Source: Petrolisthes cinctipes (Eukaryota > Arthropoda > Malacostraca > Decapoda > Porcellanidae). From it: 64,000 nucleotides of DNA. Of the stretch, positions 1-11,366 are shown in pieces. Location: the NCBI GenBank assembly GCA_033782935.1, contig JAWQEG010000415.1:764001-828000 (forward strand). Direction: 5' to 3'. Every line of letters begins with the position of its first letter. Position 1 is the first letter of the stretch. The notes under the pieces were generated by a model. It was given only the letters and a program-made list of their open reading frames with translations. It was not told the origin of the DNA and searched no databases. A program made the position numbers and the translations under genes.

Positions 1-2048
1 GTGTATGATGAAGTGTTAGTAGGGAAAGCCGTAGAGTAAGTACGTCCCGAGCGAGTTTTACTGGGTGAAATGTTTGTAGTAACAGTAAACAAGTCAGTTA
101 GTGAGGTAGATCTAGTAAGAGAAGGAGTATTAGTTGTTACTCTGTCTTTTATGTCTAAATCTAGTGCAAGAATATTTTTACTCAAGGGAGAACTTACACT
201 TTCTATAGTACTTACACTTAAATTAGTGATTTCTGTTGTATCGACTAAGCTTTCACTACTTTTAAATATTGAAATAAGTATACGAAGTGAATTCAGTGCG
301 GTACCGTATTTTCTCTCATTCATTACCTGTCACTCTGCTTGAAGAATAACAAAGGACACTCTTCTGTTTATATACGTAAAGGCGTACGCATAATATACCC
401 ACAATTATGAATACATAGAATGTGTAATGAGGAAATATATTGTTAATACGTTTACATATAATATTATATCCTAATGTGATGATGTTAGGATTGTTATATA
501 TTTGTAATATATAATTATATGTACCTAGCTACTGACCATGGATCGTTGTTGTGGCGTTGATAATTAATTGGATTGTATTCCAGTACTTCCGTGTGTCCGA
601 CGTGGTACCATTACAAAGCCAACGTCCTTCCGAGTCGTATGGTTGCACTTCGTTGAGTTTTTAATAATCCCGACTAGGTGAAGTTTTGAAGTTAATCACT
701 TCCCTCAGCTATACTGCATGACTGAGTATAGAAGGTATAGTGGTGGTGTAGTGATGTCGTACCAGACCACGCCCACGTCCTTCCTTGTGACTGGAGTGTG
801 GTATGGGGTAGCTGGTGAGTGATGAGTAGAGCGGTGACGTAATAACCCCTCAGTGTGTGAGGTGGTAAGTTCGATGACGTCACCACTGTCTGCTACAGTG
901 AGCTCGGGAGAGGCTAGAGTTTTGTTTTGAGTTGTGAAATGCTGAGTTAGCTGCTCAAACATTTTCCTCTCCTCTCTCTCTCTCTCTCTCGCTGCTTCTC
1001 TCTTCACTCGTCTTCACTGAACTTCCCTTAATCTTCATTTCTCTATCGTTTCTCTTTTTTAACCCTTTTATTATTTTGTGTTTATTTCTCGGTTATCACT
1101 TGCTTTTTTTTAACTGTTGTATTTCTCCTTTGTTTTACACCAATTATTTCGTATCCACACCGCTGTTCACCAAATGTTCTGGGGCAAGAAAGACCTTACT
1201 TACTCCAGACACGTGATGATTGATGAATGTGGTAGCTGGCGACTGGTTCGTGGTCTTTGTCTTTTTATTAGTCTTTGTAGTATTATTAGTCTTTGGCGTC
1301 TCTTCGGAGTTTGATTTTAATTATATGGTTTTCTATAATTATATGGTGTAGGAGACTTAGCAAGCTTCTGTAGTTTACACAATTTATTGATAACCCGAGT
1401 GAGTACAGTTTCACAAATATGTTTGGGGTTAGGTTAGACTTGAGCTAACTTTATAGAGAGAGATTATATGCTAAGGTAACCCTGTTGAGTGTATGGTTAT
1501 CAATAGCTAACTGAGGCTTGTGGAGCGGGAACAAGGCGTCGCTTGGTAGGTCACTTGTCTTATGTCGTCACTATATGCTAAAGTGTTAATGGTTCCCACA
1601 GTGAGCTAGGGTTTGTATCCAAGCCTACGCTAGCAGTTTCACGGCATCATGCGATGTATGACTCACTCTTGTAAGTGAGTATAAGTGATTATAAGTAGCC
1701 TCTTAAATGTAATGTTTAACCGGAACATGTCTGTGGAATATATTATAAGTGATGATGCCTGTGTAATGCTTGAAGGTAATAATTATAATGTATGATAATT
1801 GCAGCGTAATGAATGAGTGATATAATTATAATACATGGTGATTCATTATCATTTGTGTGTAATGTGAATGACAATTAATTCATGAGATAGTAGTGTGGGG
1901 GCACATTAGGTTCCCCCACATATAGGTTTTAAATTTTTATAATGTATATATTTTATATGTATATATTTTAATGACATATTTTTTTAAGTGTTATTGTGTA
2001 ATCTTCTTTTTCTTTTTTATTATTGAGGTGATTTTTAAAAACTTTACA
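1..2048. other. Gene-less leading stretch
   Basis: I recognise no protein family, RNA gene or transposon end here. The DNA is AT-rich with a short CT run near 971-991. A minus-strand open frame at 705-1007 starts with an Arg/Glu-rich stretch encoded by that CT run and then resembles nothing I know, so I do not call it a gene. It could be an untranslated region, intron or an old unrecognised repeat. Confidence 0.5.
1894..1920. repeat. Perfect 8-bp-stem hairpin
   Basis: TGTGGGGG and CCCCCACA form a perfect stem around an 11-base loop, about 130 bases before the first LINE. It could be the end of an unrecognised element; no second copy was found in the window. Confidence 0.5.
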
Positions 2049-2720
2049 ATGTTGATGGCCCGTGTCCCTCCGGGAATGAGCGCTGCGTTGGCCTTGCCAG
2101 CCATCAGCGGCCTCCCAATTGGGGGACGGACGGCTGCGGCTAGTGGCGGGGAGGGGTCTCCAATCTGCCCTGTAGGGGGCAGGAAATGGGATGAATGCTT
2201 GAGGGTGGTTGCGATCAATGTGAATGGAATGGTGAATGAGGTGAAAAGGAGAGAGATAGTGTAGTGTTGCAGAAGAAGTAGAATAGATGTGTGTGGCATA
2301 ACAGAGACGCATGTGAAAGGATGGGGGGTGGAAGAGAGTGGGAATGGGGGGAAGAGTGTGTTGTGGGAAGGAATGGAAGGAGGCGTGGTATGGACTGGTA
2401 TAGATGAAACGAGTAAAGAGAGAGGAAAAGAAGGTTGTGCATTGTTGGTGTCTGGGAGGGTGTGGAAAGGAATAGATGGGCATGGAAGGAAGGGAACAAG
2501 AATAGTATGGATGACTGGCAAGATTGGTATTGTGAAATATGCATGGGTGTGCGCGTATGTTCTGGAGGGATGAAAGGGGAGAGCAAATGAGTTTGATAGA
2601 TGACATACCTGTGGATGAAACGATAAGGAAAGATGTGATGGATGCTAGAGTGGTGAGAGGAATGTTTCAGTGCTCTGACCACTATGCGGTTAAGGCGAGG
2701 ATTAGGGTCAGAGCAAAATG
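2049..2720 (+). pseudogene. LINE leader and endonuclease, internally deleted
   Basis: The frame from 2049 runs through a leader rich in Ala, Gly and Pro to RVVAINVNGM, a typical start of the endonuclease fold, then hits a stop at 2262. In another frame GITETH (2289 onward) is the catalytic ITETH-type motif. The middle of the nuclease is missing: around 2560 the sequence jumps to the C-terminal block, where SLIDDI and CSDHYAV give the terminal SDH motif. The enzyme would nick target DNA to prime reverse transcription; this copy cannot make it. Confidence 0.75.
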
Positions 2721-5038
2721 GGAGTATGGTAGGAAGAATAGAGGGGGGAACAAGAGGGAGGTGGCAAGTGGAAGATTGAATGACAATGAGTACAGAGAGG
2801 TATATAAGAGGAGGGTGGGTGAGGTACTGGAGGATGCAAGGCTGAGTATGGGGGAGGGAGTGGGAGTGAATGATGTGTATGAAGTGTTTAAGACAATAGT
2901 AATGGGAACAGCAGCAGAGGTAATGGGATATAAGACACAGAAGAAGTGCAAGAAAGGGAGTGCTTGGTGGTCAGAAGAAGTGAAAGATGCCGTAGAGAAG
3001 AAAAGGAAGGCATATAGGAGAACATTACAGATGAATGTGTCAGAGGAAGTGAAAGAGAGGTGGAAGAGGGAATACAATGTATGTAAGAGACAAGTGAAAA
3101 AGATGGTGAGTGAGAGTAAAAGGAGAGTGGATGAGGAGTTTGGCAAGAAACTGAGTGAAAAGTTTAAAGAAAACAAGAAATTATTCTGGAAGGAGGTGAA
3201 AAGAGAAAGAGGAGAAGGAAAGTCTGGTAGCGTGAGAATTAAGAGAGAGGATGGAGTTACTGTGAGTGGAAGTGAGGAAGTGAAAGAAGTGTGGAAGAGG
3301 CATTTTGATAGTCTGATTAATGGGGGGACGGGAGGGGTGGTGACATGCATGGGGATGGAGGCAGGTGGTAGACGACAGGATGTACAGGGAGAATTAGGAA
3401 GGGAAGGGGTCAGGAAAGCAATAGGAAAGTTGAAGATGGGAAAGGCACCGGGGGTGGATGGGATAACTGCTGAAATGTTAAAGTGTGGGGGGGAGGTAGT
3501 GGTGGAGTGGATGTTGCAATTATGCACATTGGCTTGGAGGCAGGAAGAGGTGCCAGAGGATTGGAGGAGAGCCATAATTGTATCTTTGTATAAGGGGAAG
3601 GGGAGTAAGGAGGAGTGTGGTAGCTATAGGGGAATATACCTCCTTAGTGAACCGGGGAAGGTGTATGAGAAGGTTCTTACTGAGAGACTAATTGAAGTAA
3701 CAGGGAAGAAAGTTAGTGAGGAGCAGGGATGGTTCAGAAAGGGTAGAAGATGTGTGGACCAGATATTTGCATTAAAATCAATACTGGAGAAATACATTGG
3801 GAAGGGTAGGAAGTTGTATGCTGCCTTCATGGACTTAAAGAAGGCATACGATAGGGTTGATAGGAAAGCTATGACAGAGGTGTTGAAAATTTATAGTGTT
3901 GGGGGGTCTTTGCTGAAGGGCTTTGAGGCCTTCTATGCAGGTGCAAAAGCATGTGTATGGGTAGAGGGTGATCTAAGTGAGAGTTTTAATATTAGTGTAG
4001 AGCTGAGACAGGGATGTGTTATGTCACCATGGCTGTTCAATATATATATATATGGATGGTTGTATGAGAGAGATGAAAGCCAAAGTAAATGGTCAGTTGG
4101 TGAAGTTGAGGCTGAATGAAGCAAATTGGTCCTTGGAGGCAAGTTTATTTGCGGATGACACTGTGTTGATGGCTGAGAGTGAAAGGGAGTTACAGAGAGT
4201 GGTGGACGAATTTCATTCTGTGAGTAAACGAAGGAAACTGAAGGTGAATGTTAGTAAAAGTAAAGTGATGGTATTTGAGAGATCAGAAACTGAAGTGATT
4301 GACTTTGCTACACCTTACAGAGTAGGAGTACCAACTGGGACGAAGTGTGAGATAACTCTGAGGGGTGAGAGGATGGAGGAAGTGAAGGAGTTTAAGTACC
4401 TGGGTACAGTTATGTGTAAACATGGGAGTATGGAAAGAGAAATTAGGGAGAGAGCAATGAGGGGTAGACAGGTCATAGGATCACTGGGGAGGATTATGAA
4501 GGGTAGAAGTGTGAGTATGGAAGTGAAAAGGGGACTACGAAATAGTATAATCTTGCCAACACTGACATATGCGTCGGAGACACGGACATGGAGTAGGGCT
4601 CATCAATATAGAATAGGTGCAGTGGAAATGAGTTACTTGAGAGGAGCATGTAGACATACAAGGGGGGATGGAGAGAGTAATGAGAGTGTGTATGAGAGAT
4701 GTGGTATGAGTGAGAAGGCAATTGGTATTGAATGTGGAGTGGTTGAGAGAGTGAAGCGTAATACATTGAGATGGTTTGGACATGTAAAGAGAATACAAAG
4801 TGAGGAGTTTGTAAAGAAGGTGTATGGAAGTGAAGTTGTGGGACCTGGTGTGAGAGGCAGACCTCCGGTTAGATGGCAGAACAGAGTGAAAGAGTATGTA
4901 AAGGAGAGAAACATGAGGGGTAGAGGAGGGCTTGACCAAGTAAGGAGGGAGTGTTGGAACAGGGAGAACTGGAGGCACTTCTGCCGTGGCCACCCCCTTG
5001 GGGGTAGGGAACGAGGCGTCAGAGCTATAGATAGATAG
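2650..5038 (+). pseudogene. LINE reverse transcriptase, one frameshift
   Basis: Reverse transcriptase for target-primed copying of the LINE RNA. Visible in order: a Lys/Arg-rich linker; GKAPGVDGITAEM (near 3439); EDWRRAIIVSLYKGKG; SYRGIYLLS; the catalytic aspartate block AAFMDLKKAYDRVD (3823-3865); LRQGCVMSPWLFNIYI (4003-4050). Directly after this an AT microsatellite at about 4041-4054 carries a frame change, and the next frame continues with LFADDTVLMAES (4147 on), the second catalytic box. The C-terminal thumb and connector run open to 5038. The two catalytic boxes look unaltered, so the frameshift and the endonuclease deletion are what kill it. Confidence 0.85.
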
Positions 5039-5105
5039 ATAGTAGTATATTTTTGGTACATTTGAGCGTGTTGATTCCTCCTAAGTATGTCAGGAAACAG
5101 GACCT

Positions 5106-5391
5106 GGGCCAGTATTCACAAAACATCTTAGAGTTTCGACTTGTTCGTATGTTTGTATTACTGACCTCACCATAGAGTTTCAGGCTAATTTCGAAGCAGT
5201 GAATGATTTTGTTATTCTATTTGTATGAGCTGTTGTTATGATTTCGAAGCAGTAAATGGTTTTGTTATTCTATTTGTATGAGCTGTTGTTATGTTTTCGA
5301 AGCAGTGTCGGGTACCAGTCCTCGCCATGAATGAATGCTTAAAATAAAATTTTAAGTTAAGAGTGAACTTTGCTTTTGTGAATACAGGCCC
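5106..5391. repeat. MITE with GGGCC termini
   Basis: Starts GGGCCAGTATTCACAAAA and ends with the near-perfect inverted TTTTGTGAATACAGGCCC. It sits inside the TTAA-type MITE. Terminal GGGCC-type repeats fit a Harbinger-like or related cut-and-paste origin, but no convincing duplication of target sequence is visible. Confidence 0.65.
5189..5307 (+). repeat. 53-bp tandem repeat, 2.2 copies
   Basis: A 53-base unit beginning TTTCGAAGCAGT starts at 5189, 5242 and 5295; the first two copies differ at only a few positions. It lies inside the GGGCC MITE, so the MITE was internally expanded. Confidence 0.8.
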
Positions 5392-5598
5392 TGATTGACA
5401 AACATAATGGTGATCTGTTGCTTCAAATAGTTTGGAGGAATCATTCACTACAAATATACCAACACTTTACTTTCCCCTTTAAAAGATGATAATGGATGTT
5501 GAAAGTGAATGTGAAATGTATTGGAGGGTGCATAATTGATTCTAGTGTTGTTAGTTATTTTTAAAGCAATTCTTTTTATTTTGATACTTATAATTTGC

Positions 5599-5603
<5 letters not shown>

Positions 5604-5632
<29 letters not shown>
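5604..5632 (+). repeat. Poly(T) tract of 29
   Basis: An uninterrupted run of T. It could be the tail of an antisense retroposon, but no recognisable body follows on either side. Confidence 0.7.
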
Positions 5633-5635
<3 letters not shown>

Positions 5636-5799
5636 ATGTGCATAATGAGTATTAAGGATGCTATTATTAAACCTTCTCTTCGATGATAAGTTATCTTCAT
5701 CACTCATGCAGTCCCCGTTATTTTGTAATGCGAACATGGCTAGCACTGAAAAGGTTTCTGTTGAAGAGCAAGTTTCATAATGTCACCCTGAGACTTGTA

Positions 5800-6075
5800 C
5801 AGTTGCCCAAGAAAAGACTGCAACCAAATTTTTTGGTGTGTGGCAATATCTGGCAGCTGCTCCAAAGTAAACACTCGTATTTTATCAATGGATCACTCAG
5901 AACCTACAACCTTTGTATAGATGGATGTTATTGGCTTCACCTAATTACAATCATCCTTACAACGGTTATAGATTCTGAGTGATCAATTGATAAAATATGA
6001 GTGTTTACTTTGGAGCAGCTGCCAGATATTGCCACACACCAGAAAATTTGGTTGTAGTCTTTTCTTGGGCAACTG
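5800..6075. mobile_element. TA-flanked MITE 1 (Tc1/mariner-like), 109-bp inverted ends
   Basis: Begins CAGTTGCCCAAGAAAAGACT and ends with its inverted copy, with TA on both sides (5798-5799 and 6076-6077). The arms run about 105-110 bases (5800-5906 and 5970-6075), so the single strand can fold back almost completely. TA duplication and a CAGT start are typical of Tc1/mariner relatives. It has no coding capacity. Its right TA is also the left TA of the next element. Confidence 0.85.
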
Positions 6076-6177
6076 TACAGCTGGCCTAAGGAATTCGTAC
6101 ACAGAGCACTGGTAAACAGGGGTCTTTATTCTGCACATACTGTAAAGATTAATCTGCTGACTGATTCATATAAAATT

Positions 6178-6192
6178 ACTAGAAATGTTTGG
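6178..6192 (+). repeat. Target-site duplication of LINE A, left
   Basis: ACTAGAAATGTTTGG, identical to 14496-14510 at the far end. This fixes both edges of LINE A although 8.3 kb lies between them. Confidence 0.9.
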
Positions 6193-8784
6193 CACACCTA
6201 ACCTCATCCTGGGTGGTGACTTCAACGCCACGACGTCAGCCTGGTACATTAACAACCCCGACACAAACAGAGGGCTTGACATAGAATCCCAGACAGATGA
6301 CCTTACCATACTGAACGACATCCATACCCACAACCACATCCCACATCAAGCCCTCTATCACCCATCATCTCCCGACATTATATTTTCATCCCCCCAACCT
6401 CGCCACCACAAGATCATGGAGAGTGGTAGGAACACTAGGTTCCGACCACCTCCCAATCATAATCACCACAAAAACAAGAATCACCCCAGTTGGCCACAGA
6501 GACACATACACAAACTACAAAAGTGCCAACTGGGAAGCCTTCGCCACTGAAACAGAACAATACTTCGAAACACTGAACAGTACACCCATCACAAACATCA
6601 ACACAGCTGTTCAAAAATTTAACACAATTATACAAAACGCAGACAAACACCACATCCCTAGAGGTAACAGAAGAAAATACAACCCCAACTTTACAACAGA
6701 AATTCAAGACCTCATCAGACAACGAGACACACTTAATCACACATCCTCAACTCCTCTTACACAACACATAGTACACCAAATACAAGGACTAAACACACAA
6801 ATAAACAACAAAATTAAAGAACAAAAAACACTAAACTGGCAAAAGTTTGTCAACACACTCGATCACACAACCAACACCAGCAAACTCTACAAAACACTAA
6901 ACAGCATCACACTGTCCAACAGCAACATTACACAATCACATGCAGCCATCACAACAACAGACATTATACCCTCAACTAAACAACAAGCACACACCCTCAT
7001 CCAGCATTTCGCTCATGTCAGCCACCTTCACCCTCACCCTGAAGACAGACAAGTCATTAGACGTAAGAGACATTTCCCCACCGACCCAGACTATACACCA
7101 TTCACAAACAGACACACAAATCACATCATACACAACCTAAAACACTCACCTGCCTGTGGCCCTGACAACATCAGTAACATACACCTTAAACACCTTTGAC
7201 CACAATCACTCACTAACATGGCAAACTATAGCTACTCACACTTCACAATACCCAACATATGGAAACACGGAAATATCATCACTATCCCCAAACCCAACAA
7301 AGACCCCACACTACCCTCATCACACCCCCCCATCACCCTCCTTTGCACACCCTCCAAAGTTACAGAGCGCCTCATTATCAGCTTAATTACATCACACATT
7401 CCCTTTGCATCCTCATAACATGGCTTCAGACCACTACACTCAACAAAAAAATTTGATGGCATCAACTCAGATAGACCCCCACACAGAACACTCCTAGTTT
7501 CATTGGACATCAGTAAAGCATTTGATGCAATCCCCCGACACAACCTCACAAACAAAATATACAACACAAACATGCATAATAACACCAAAAGATGGCTGGC
7601 CAGCTTCTTGGAAGGAAAAGTAGCCCATGTTACATTTGCTGGTCAGTCATCTAACATTAAAAGTTTCACCAATGGTGTCCCTCAAGGTTCTGTACTCTCA
7701 CCCACCCTTTTCAATCTATACATGCACGACCTACCAACACCCCAGGCAACACAAATACACGTAGCCTCCTACGCAGACGACATAACACTCGCATGTACAC
7801 ACAGAAATGCAGACACAGCCACTCACATCCTCCAACCATACCTGAATACTCTAAATGCCTGGTTCACCACAAACAGATTTAAAATAGCACCCACCAAGTC
7901 AACTGTCACCCTACTCACCAACTGGAATGCAGAACACCACTACACACCGCACCTCACCATAAACAACACACCTATACCACACACACACACACACACCCAA
8001 AATACTTGGCATAACATACAATACATCCATGACATTCAAACAACACATCACGACCATCAAAAACAAATGCATGCAAAGACTTAAAGCCCTCAGATCACTT
8101 GCCAGCACAACATTTGGACACAATAAAGAAACCACAACCACAGTATACAAACAATATATTCGATCAGTGATGGATTATGCAAGCCCTGCCTGAACTCAAA
8201 CCTCACTGAGACTCATCACAACATCCTACAGACCATACAGAATAAAGCCCTAAAGATAATCACAGGCTGCACAGCTACCACTCCTACAGACCACCTACAC
8301 TATGAAACCAAAGTCCTCAAAATCAAGGATCATCTTGACATGAGAGGCACACAAACACTTGCTGCAGCTTCCACAAACCCACACCATCCACTACACTACA
8401 TGGCACAACACCCACACATGCCAAGGAACATAACAACACCACCCAGTACACGATACCACACACAAATACTATTATCTCTTACACCCTGCCCACCCCAAAC
8501 CAGTCTCCAGAAACACATCCATACTCAAATCACTCATCAGTCCATCCAAACACTCAAAAACAACACCTAGCTGCATGCACGACCTCCTGACATCTACCCA
8601 TCTGAATCTTCCCTTCCCCGTGAGGACAGAGTCCACCTGGCCAGGATGCGGTGTGGCCACCACCCGGCCCTTCTGACATATCAGAAGAAGCTGGATGGAG
8701 CCATTGTAGATACCTGTCCAGGATGCAGCACAGTACCTCATTCTATTGAACACATTATGGAAGACTGCAATACACACAACCACA
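6193..8784 (+). pseudogene. LINE A endonuclease and reverse transcriptase
   Basis: The first readable block contains LILGGDFNATTSAW (6203 on), an endonuclease motif, and, after a frame change, GSDHLPIII, its terminal SDH motif. A long Thr/Asn/His-rich linker follows, then CGPDNISNIHLKHL (near 7157) of RT. After further breaks come LDISKAFDAIPRHNL (7503 on, first catalytic Asp), GVPQGSVLSPTLFNLYMHDL and SYADDITLA (YADD box near 7770). A C-terminal C-x2-C-type zinc motif with IEHIMEDC lies at 8715-8768. At least four frame changes or stops separate the blocks, so the copy is dead. Confidence 0.85.
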
Positions 8785-8785
8785 T

Positions 8786-9907
8786 TACTCTCAGTTAGTC
8801 AGGACTTCTCTTAGACCAAACTACCCGGTCCCTCCCATACTGCCTGCTGGACGTACTCTTATAAGGTCTGTTTCTTCTGTGCTCCGTGGTCTTAATATAG
8901 ATATAATGGTTGCAGACGTCCCCCCAGGGCCCCCTCCATGGATGCTACCAACACCTGATGTGAGCTTTACACCTACTTCCAAGTCGGAGCTGCCTTCTCT
9001 ACAGCAGCAGTTGGCTCTGGAACACATAGAAACAGTGACTTCCTCCATCACAGATCCATACTGCCTCTACACTGATGGCTCATTGCAGGTGGATGGTGCA
9101 GCAGGTTGTGCTGTTTTCTCGCCTGACCTGGAGTCACCTCCAGGGGGCTGGGTTGGCCGTCGTCTCTGTAACCACTCTAGCTCAACATTGTGTGAACTGT
9201 ATGCCATTCTGGATGCTGTTAGTGTTGTTTGTCAACGTGGAGTGAATGCTGCCATTTTTTGTGACTCCAAACCTGCCCTTCATTCCCTCTCTAGTGTTCA
9301 GCCCACACACTCTACTGTTATTCAGCAGATTTTATCGTTTTTGGCCTTATTGCGTCACCGTAACTTGACTGTCAAATTTTTATGGGTGCCATCCCATGTA
9401 GGTTTACGTCACAATGGTACAGTTGACAGACTCGCAAAGGAAGCCTGCCATCTGCCTCCTCGTGGTGCTGGACGTCCTCTCTCCCTGACATGTTACCTCT
9501 CTAAAGTCCGCTCCTCCGCTCTCCTCCCTGCACGGCGACGCAGGGATGCAGAGAGGCCCTTCAGCATCTCCATCACCCATTACGAGTCTGTCTGCCATCA
9601 CAAATATTCCTACCGTCGTCGAGGCCTCATGGTTCGGAGGCACAATGTAGTCTCTGCTCGTTTGAGGCTTGGCTACCGGCCACCGTGGCAGGTTGCTGGG
9701 ATGCAGGGTGAGCCTCCCTTCACTGAGTGTCGCTTGTGTCGAGCGCCTCGTGCTAACACTATAGAGCACTATTGCCTAGCCTGCCCCACTGTCCGACACT
9801 TGCTGCCCCAGGGCCTGCCACTTGATGTGGTTTGTCGACACCTGCTGAACCATCAGGTTCTGGAGGAACTTCTGGTGCGCCACCCTCGTTTTGGTGGATT
9901 TAAGTAG
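8786..9907 (+). pseudogene. LINE B RNase H and C-terminal zinc finger
   Basis: An open frame of about 374 codons with no native start because the element is truncated. RNase H motifs are in order: LYTDGSLQVDG (first Asp, 9065), ELYAILDA (Glu, 9193), FCDSKPALHSL (second Asp, 9258) and WVPSHVGLRHNGTVDRLAKE (9386-9445, ending in the DRLAKEA box). Near the end C-R-L-C, then H and C (9727-9780), form a CCHC finger. RNase H removes the RNA strand after reverse transcription. The frame is uninterrupted here, whereas copy 2 has stops, so this is the best-preserved C-terminus of the family in the window. Confidence 0.88.
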
Positions 9908-9984
9908 GTCATGATATAAATATTTGTCTGTATGCTTGTGCTTCATTCTGTTATGTTTTCGTGATGTGAGTGTGTGTGCGCATG

Positions 9985-10277
9985 TTTGTTTGTTTCGTTT
10001 CACCTGGTCTTGACACGTGCTCACCAACTGTTACCCTCCCGGAATGAGCTCAGAGCTCGTAGTGACCGATCTTTGGGTAAGGTTGGAACCTTTTTTCCAC
10101 ACACCGGAATAGCGAGGTCACAACTCCTCGACTTACGTCCCGTACCTATTCTCTGCTAGGTGAACAGGGGTTACACATTTAAGGAAACAATCCCAAATTG
10201 TCTCCACCCGACCGGGGATTCGAACCCAGGACCTCTCGGATGTGAGCCGAGCGCGCTAACCACTACACCACCGGGCT
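9985..10277 (-). mobile_element. tRNA-derived SINE
   Basis: Read on the minus strand it starts with a tRNA-like head (10277 down to about 10204), then an unrelated body of about 180 bases with the block CCCCTGTTCACCTAGCAG, and an (AAAC)-type tail near 9985-9995. Head features: A-box-like TGGTGTAGTGGTTAGCGCGC and the B-box GGTTCGAATCC; RNA polymerase III would use these. It splits the 3' UTR of LINE B copy 1: the UTR text before and after it matches the continuous UTR of copy 2 at 35614-35780. Confidence 0.85.
10204..10277 (-). ncRNA. tRNA-like head of the SINE (Val-like)
   Basis: The anticodon arm is a 5-bp stem CTCGG/CCGAG around loop CTCACAT, giving anticodon CAC (valine) if read as a tRNA. 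The T arm TTCGAAT loop is present. The acceptor stem does not pair well, and the sequence continues into a SINE body, so I call it a tRNA-derived promoter head, not a functional tRNA gene. Confidence 0.7.
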
Positions 10278-10381
10278 GTGTGTGTGTGTGCTTGTGTGTG
10301 TATGTGGTCATTGGGTTCTCGTGAGTCCCGCTTACCCTTGTGTACTGTTTTCTGCCTATTGACTGACGCTACGGCGCAATG

Positions 10382-10428
<47 letters not shown>

Positions 10429-11254
10429 CCACACTCGCCAACAACACAACATACACTCTCTGAGGGCACTGTGGGAGAGCCCAGGGGTGGAATCCAAAGA
10501 GATTGTTTAGCGACGCGTCGCTAATACCGATGTCGTTAATAACTAACTACACGCAGGCGTCGTTAACTTCGCCCTGATCCAAGAAGCCTCTGCCCGCCTG
10601 TTGTTAGGAGCGCGGTAACTGGTACACGCCTCTGATTGGCTAGAGTCATCAATGACGTCATGGACACCTCGTAGCCAATCACGAAGCGTGTGACATGGCG
10701 CGTTTGTTTAAAAATCGCGATCAGCTGGCAGCTGTCAAAACAAGTGTCATCGCATCGCTCTACTGAGTGTACTCGACTTTTTCATTTCAAACACAGCAGG
10801 TACGTCCACAGTTTTTATTTAGTATCTGAAAATAGTTTTTGGAGTCATACGAAATGTAAATAATGAAAAGGTTATGAAATGCTTATTGATTTTATGCACT
10901 CTTTGTATGGTAATTACATTAATCATTCAGTATACAGTACTTGGTTTTAGCATTTCATTAATTATTAACATACTTGTATTTTGTTTAAAACAATGATGTA
11001 TAACACAGTACTGTATTTACAGTAGTGTACTGTGTTCTATTTTCGTAGCACTCTGTGCTCTGCCATCTAACTAATACCCAATATTCTAATCCTGTTCCCA
11101 CCTCCTGTCAGTGCTTATAGTGGTGAATCCATGATCCATTCTCTGAAGATCATTTAATAACATTGTTTATTCTGAACACACAGCAGATTACGTATTGTTG
11201 CCACACTTCCTCCATGCACAAGAGGACATTAGGGACATCCTAGAAGTGATGATG

Positions 11255-11366
11255 GAGTCAGCAGGAAGCCACAGCTGCTATAAGAGAAAGTGCAGCAGCT
11301 CAGAGACAAGCAGCTGAAGCCATTATAGTGCTGGCTTCTATTGTAAGAGTGTTTATTGAGAAATAA
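11255..11366 (+). pseudogene. C-terminal exon of Harbinger accessory (Myb/SANT-like) protein
   Basis: The frame ending at the stop 11364-11366 reads AAIRESAAAQRQAAEAII followed by a short hydrophobic end. An Ala/Gln/Glu-rich coiled coil of this kind is common at the C-terminus of Myb/SANT-like DNA-binding proteins, and PIF/Harbinger elements carry such a second gene that brings the transposase to DNA and into the nucleus. The DNA-binding domain is not visible; an upstream splice donor-like CAG/GTACGT at 10797-10803 could belong to a 5' exon. It runs toward the transposase gene. Confidence 0.4.

Larger units (their letters stand above)
2049..5042 (+). mobile_element. LINE (FADD-type non-LTR retrotransposon) with GATA tail
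   Basis: A single non-LTR element read left to right: an Ala/Gly-rich leader, remnants of an APE-type endonuclease, reverse transcriptase, and a C-terminal region ending in a motif like LRWFGHVKR. It stops at a short GATA microsatellite (5029-5041), the kind of tail many LINEs carry. No RNase H or zinc finger was seen, which fits RTE-like or related clades; the clade is not certain. The 5' boundary is set at the first Met codon of the leader and may be a little further left. No clear target duplication was found. Confidence 0.85.
5047..5485. repeat. MITE of the TTAA family, interrupted
   Basis: The left part (5050-5105) contains TTTTGGTACATT and a GATTCCTCC module; the right part (5392-5485) contains the GATCTGTTGCTT and TTTGGAGGAATC modules. 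Together they match the order of modules in the element at 43566-43866. The two parts are separated by another MITE at 5106-5391. The outer ends are degraded. Confidence 0.55.
8785..10420 (+). mobile_element. LINE B copy 1, 5'-truncated, in LINE A
   Basis: The 3' third of the RNase H-bearing LINE B family, ending in a poly(A) of about 28 (10386-10413) plus a short CA tract. The 13-bp target duplication ACACACAACCACA lies at 8772-8784 and 10421-10433, inside the LINE A coding sequence. A SINE interrupts its 3' UTR at about 9985-10277. The other copies are at 24188-35787, 56385-57563 and 57564-62431. Confidence 0.9.

Noticed and set aside
705..1007. Minus-strand open frame of 100 codons with a basic start
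   Set aside because: The start is a CT microsatellite read as Arg/Glu, and the rest has no recognisable domain or codon bias.
2215..3575. Long Ser/Phe/Leu/Thr-rich open frames on the minus strand
   Set aside because: They are antisense to the LINE leader and RT; the purine-rich coding strand gives stop-poor pyrimidine-rich antisense.
10204..10277. Functional tRNA-Val gene
   Set aside because: Acceptor stem mispairs and the sequence continues into a SINE body with a tail; treated as a SINE head.
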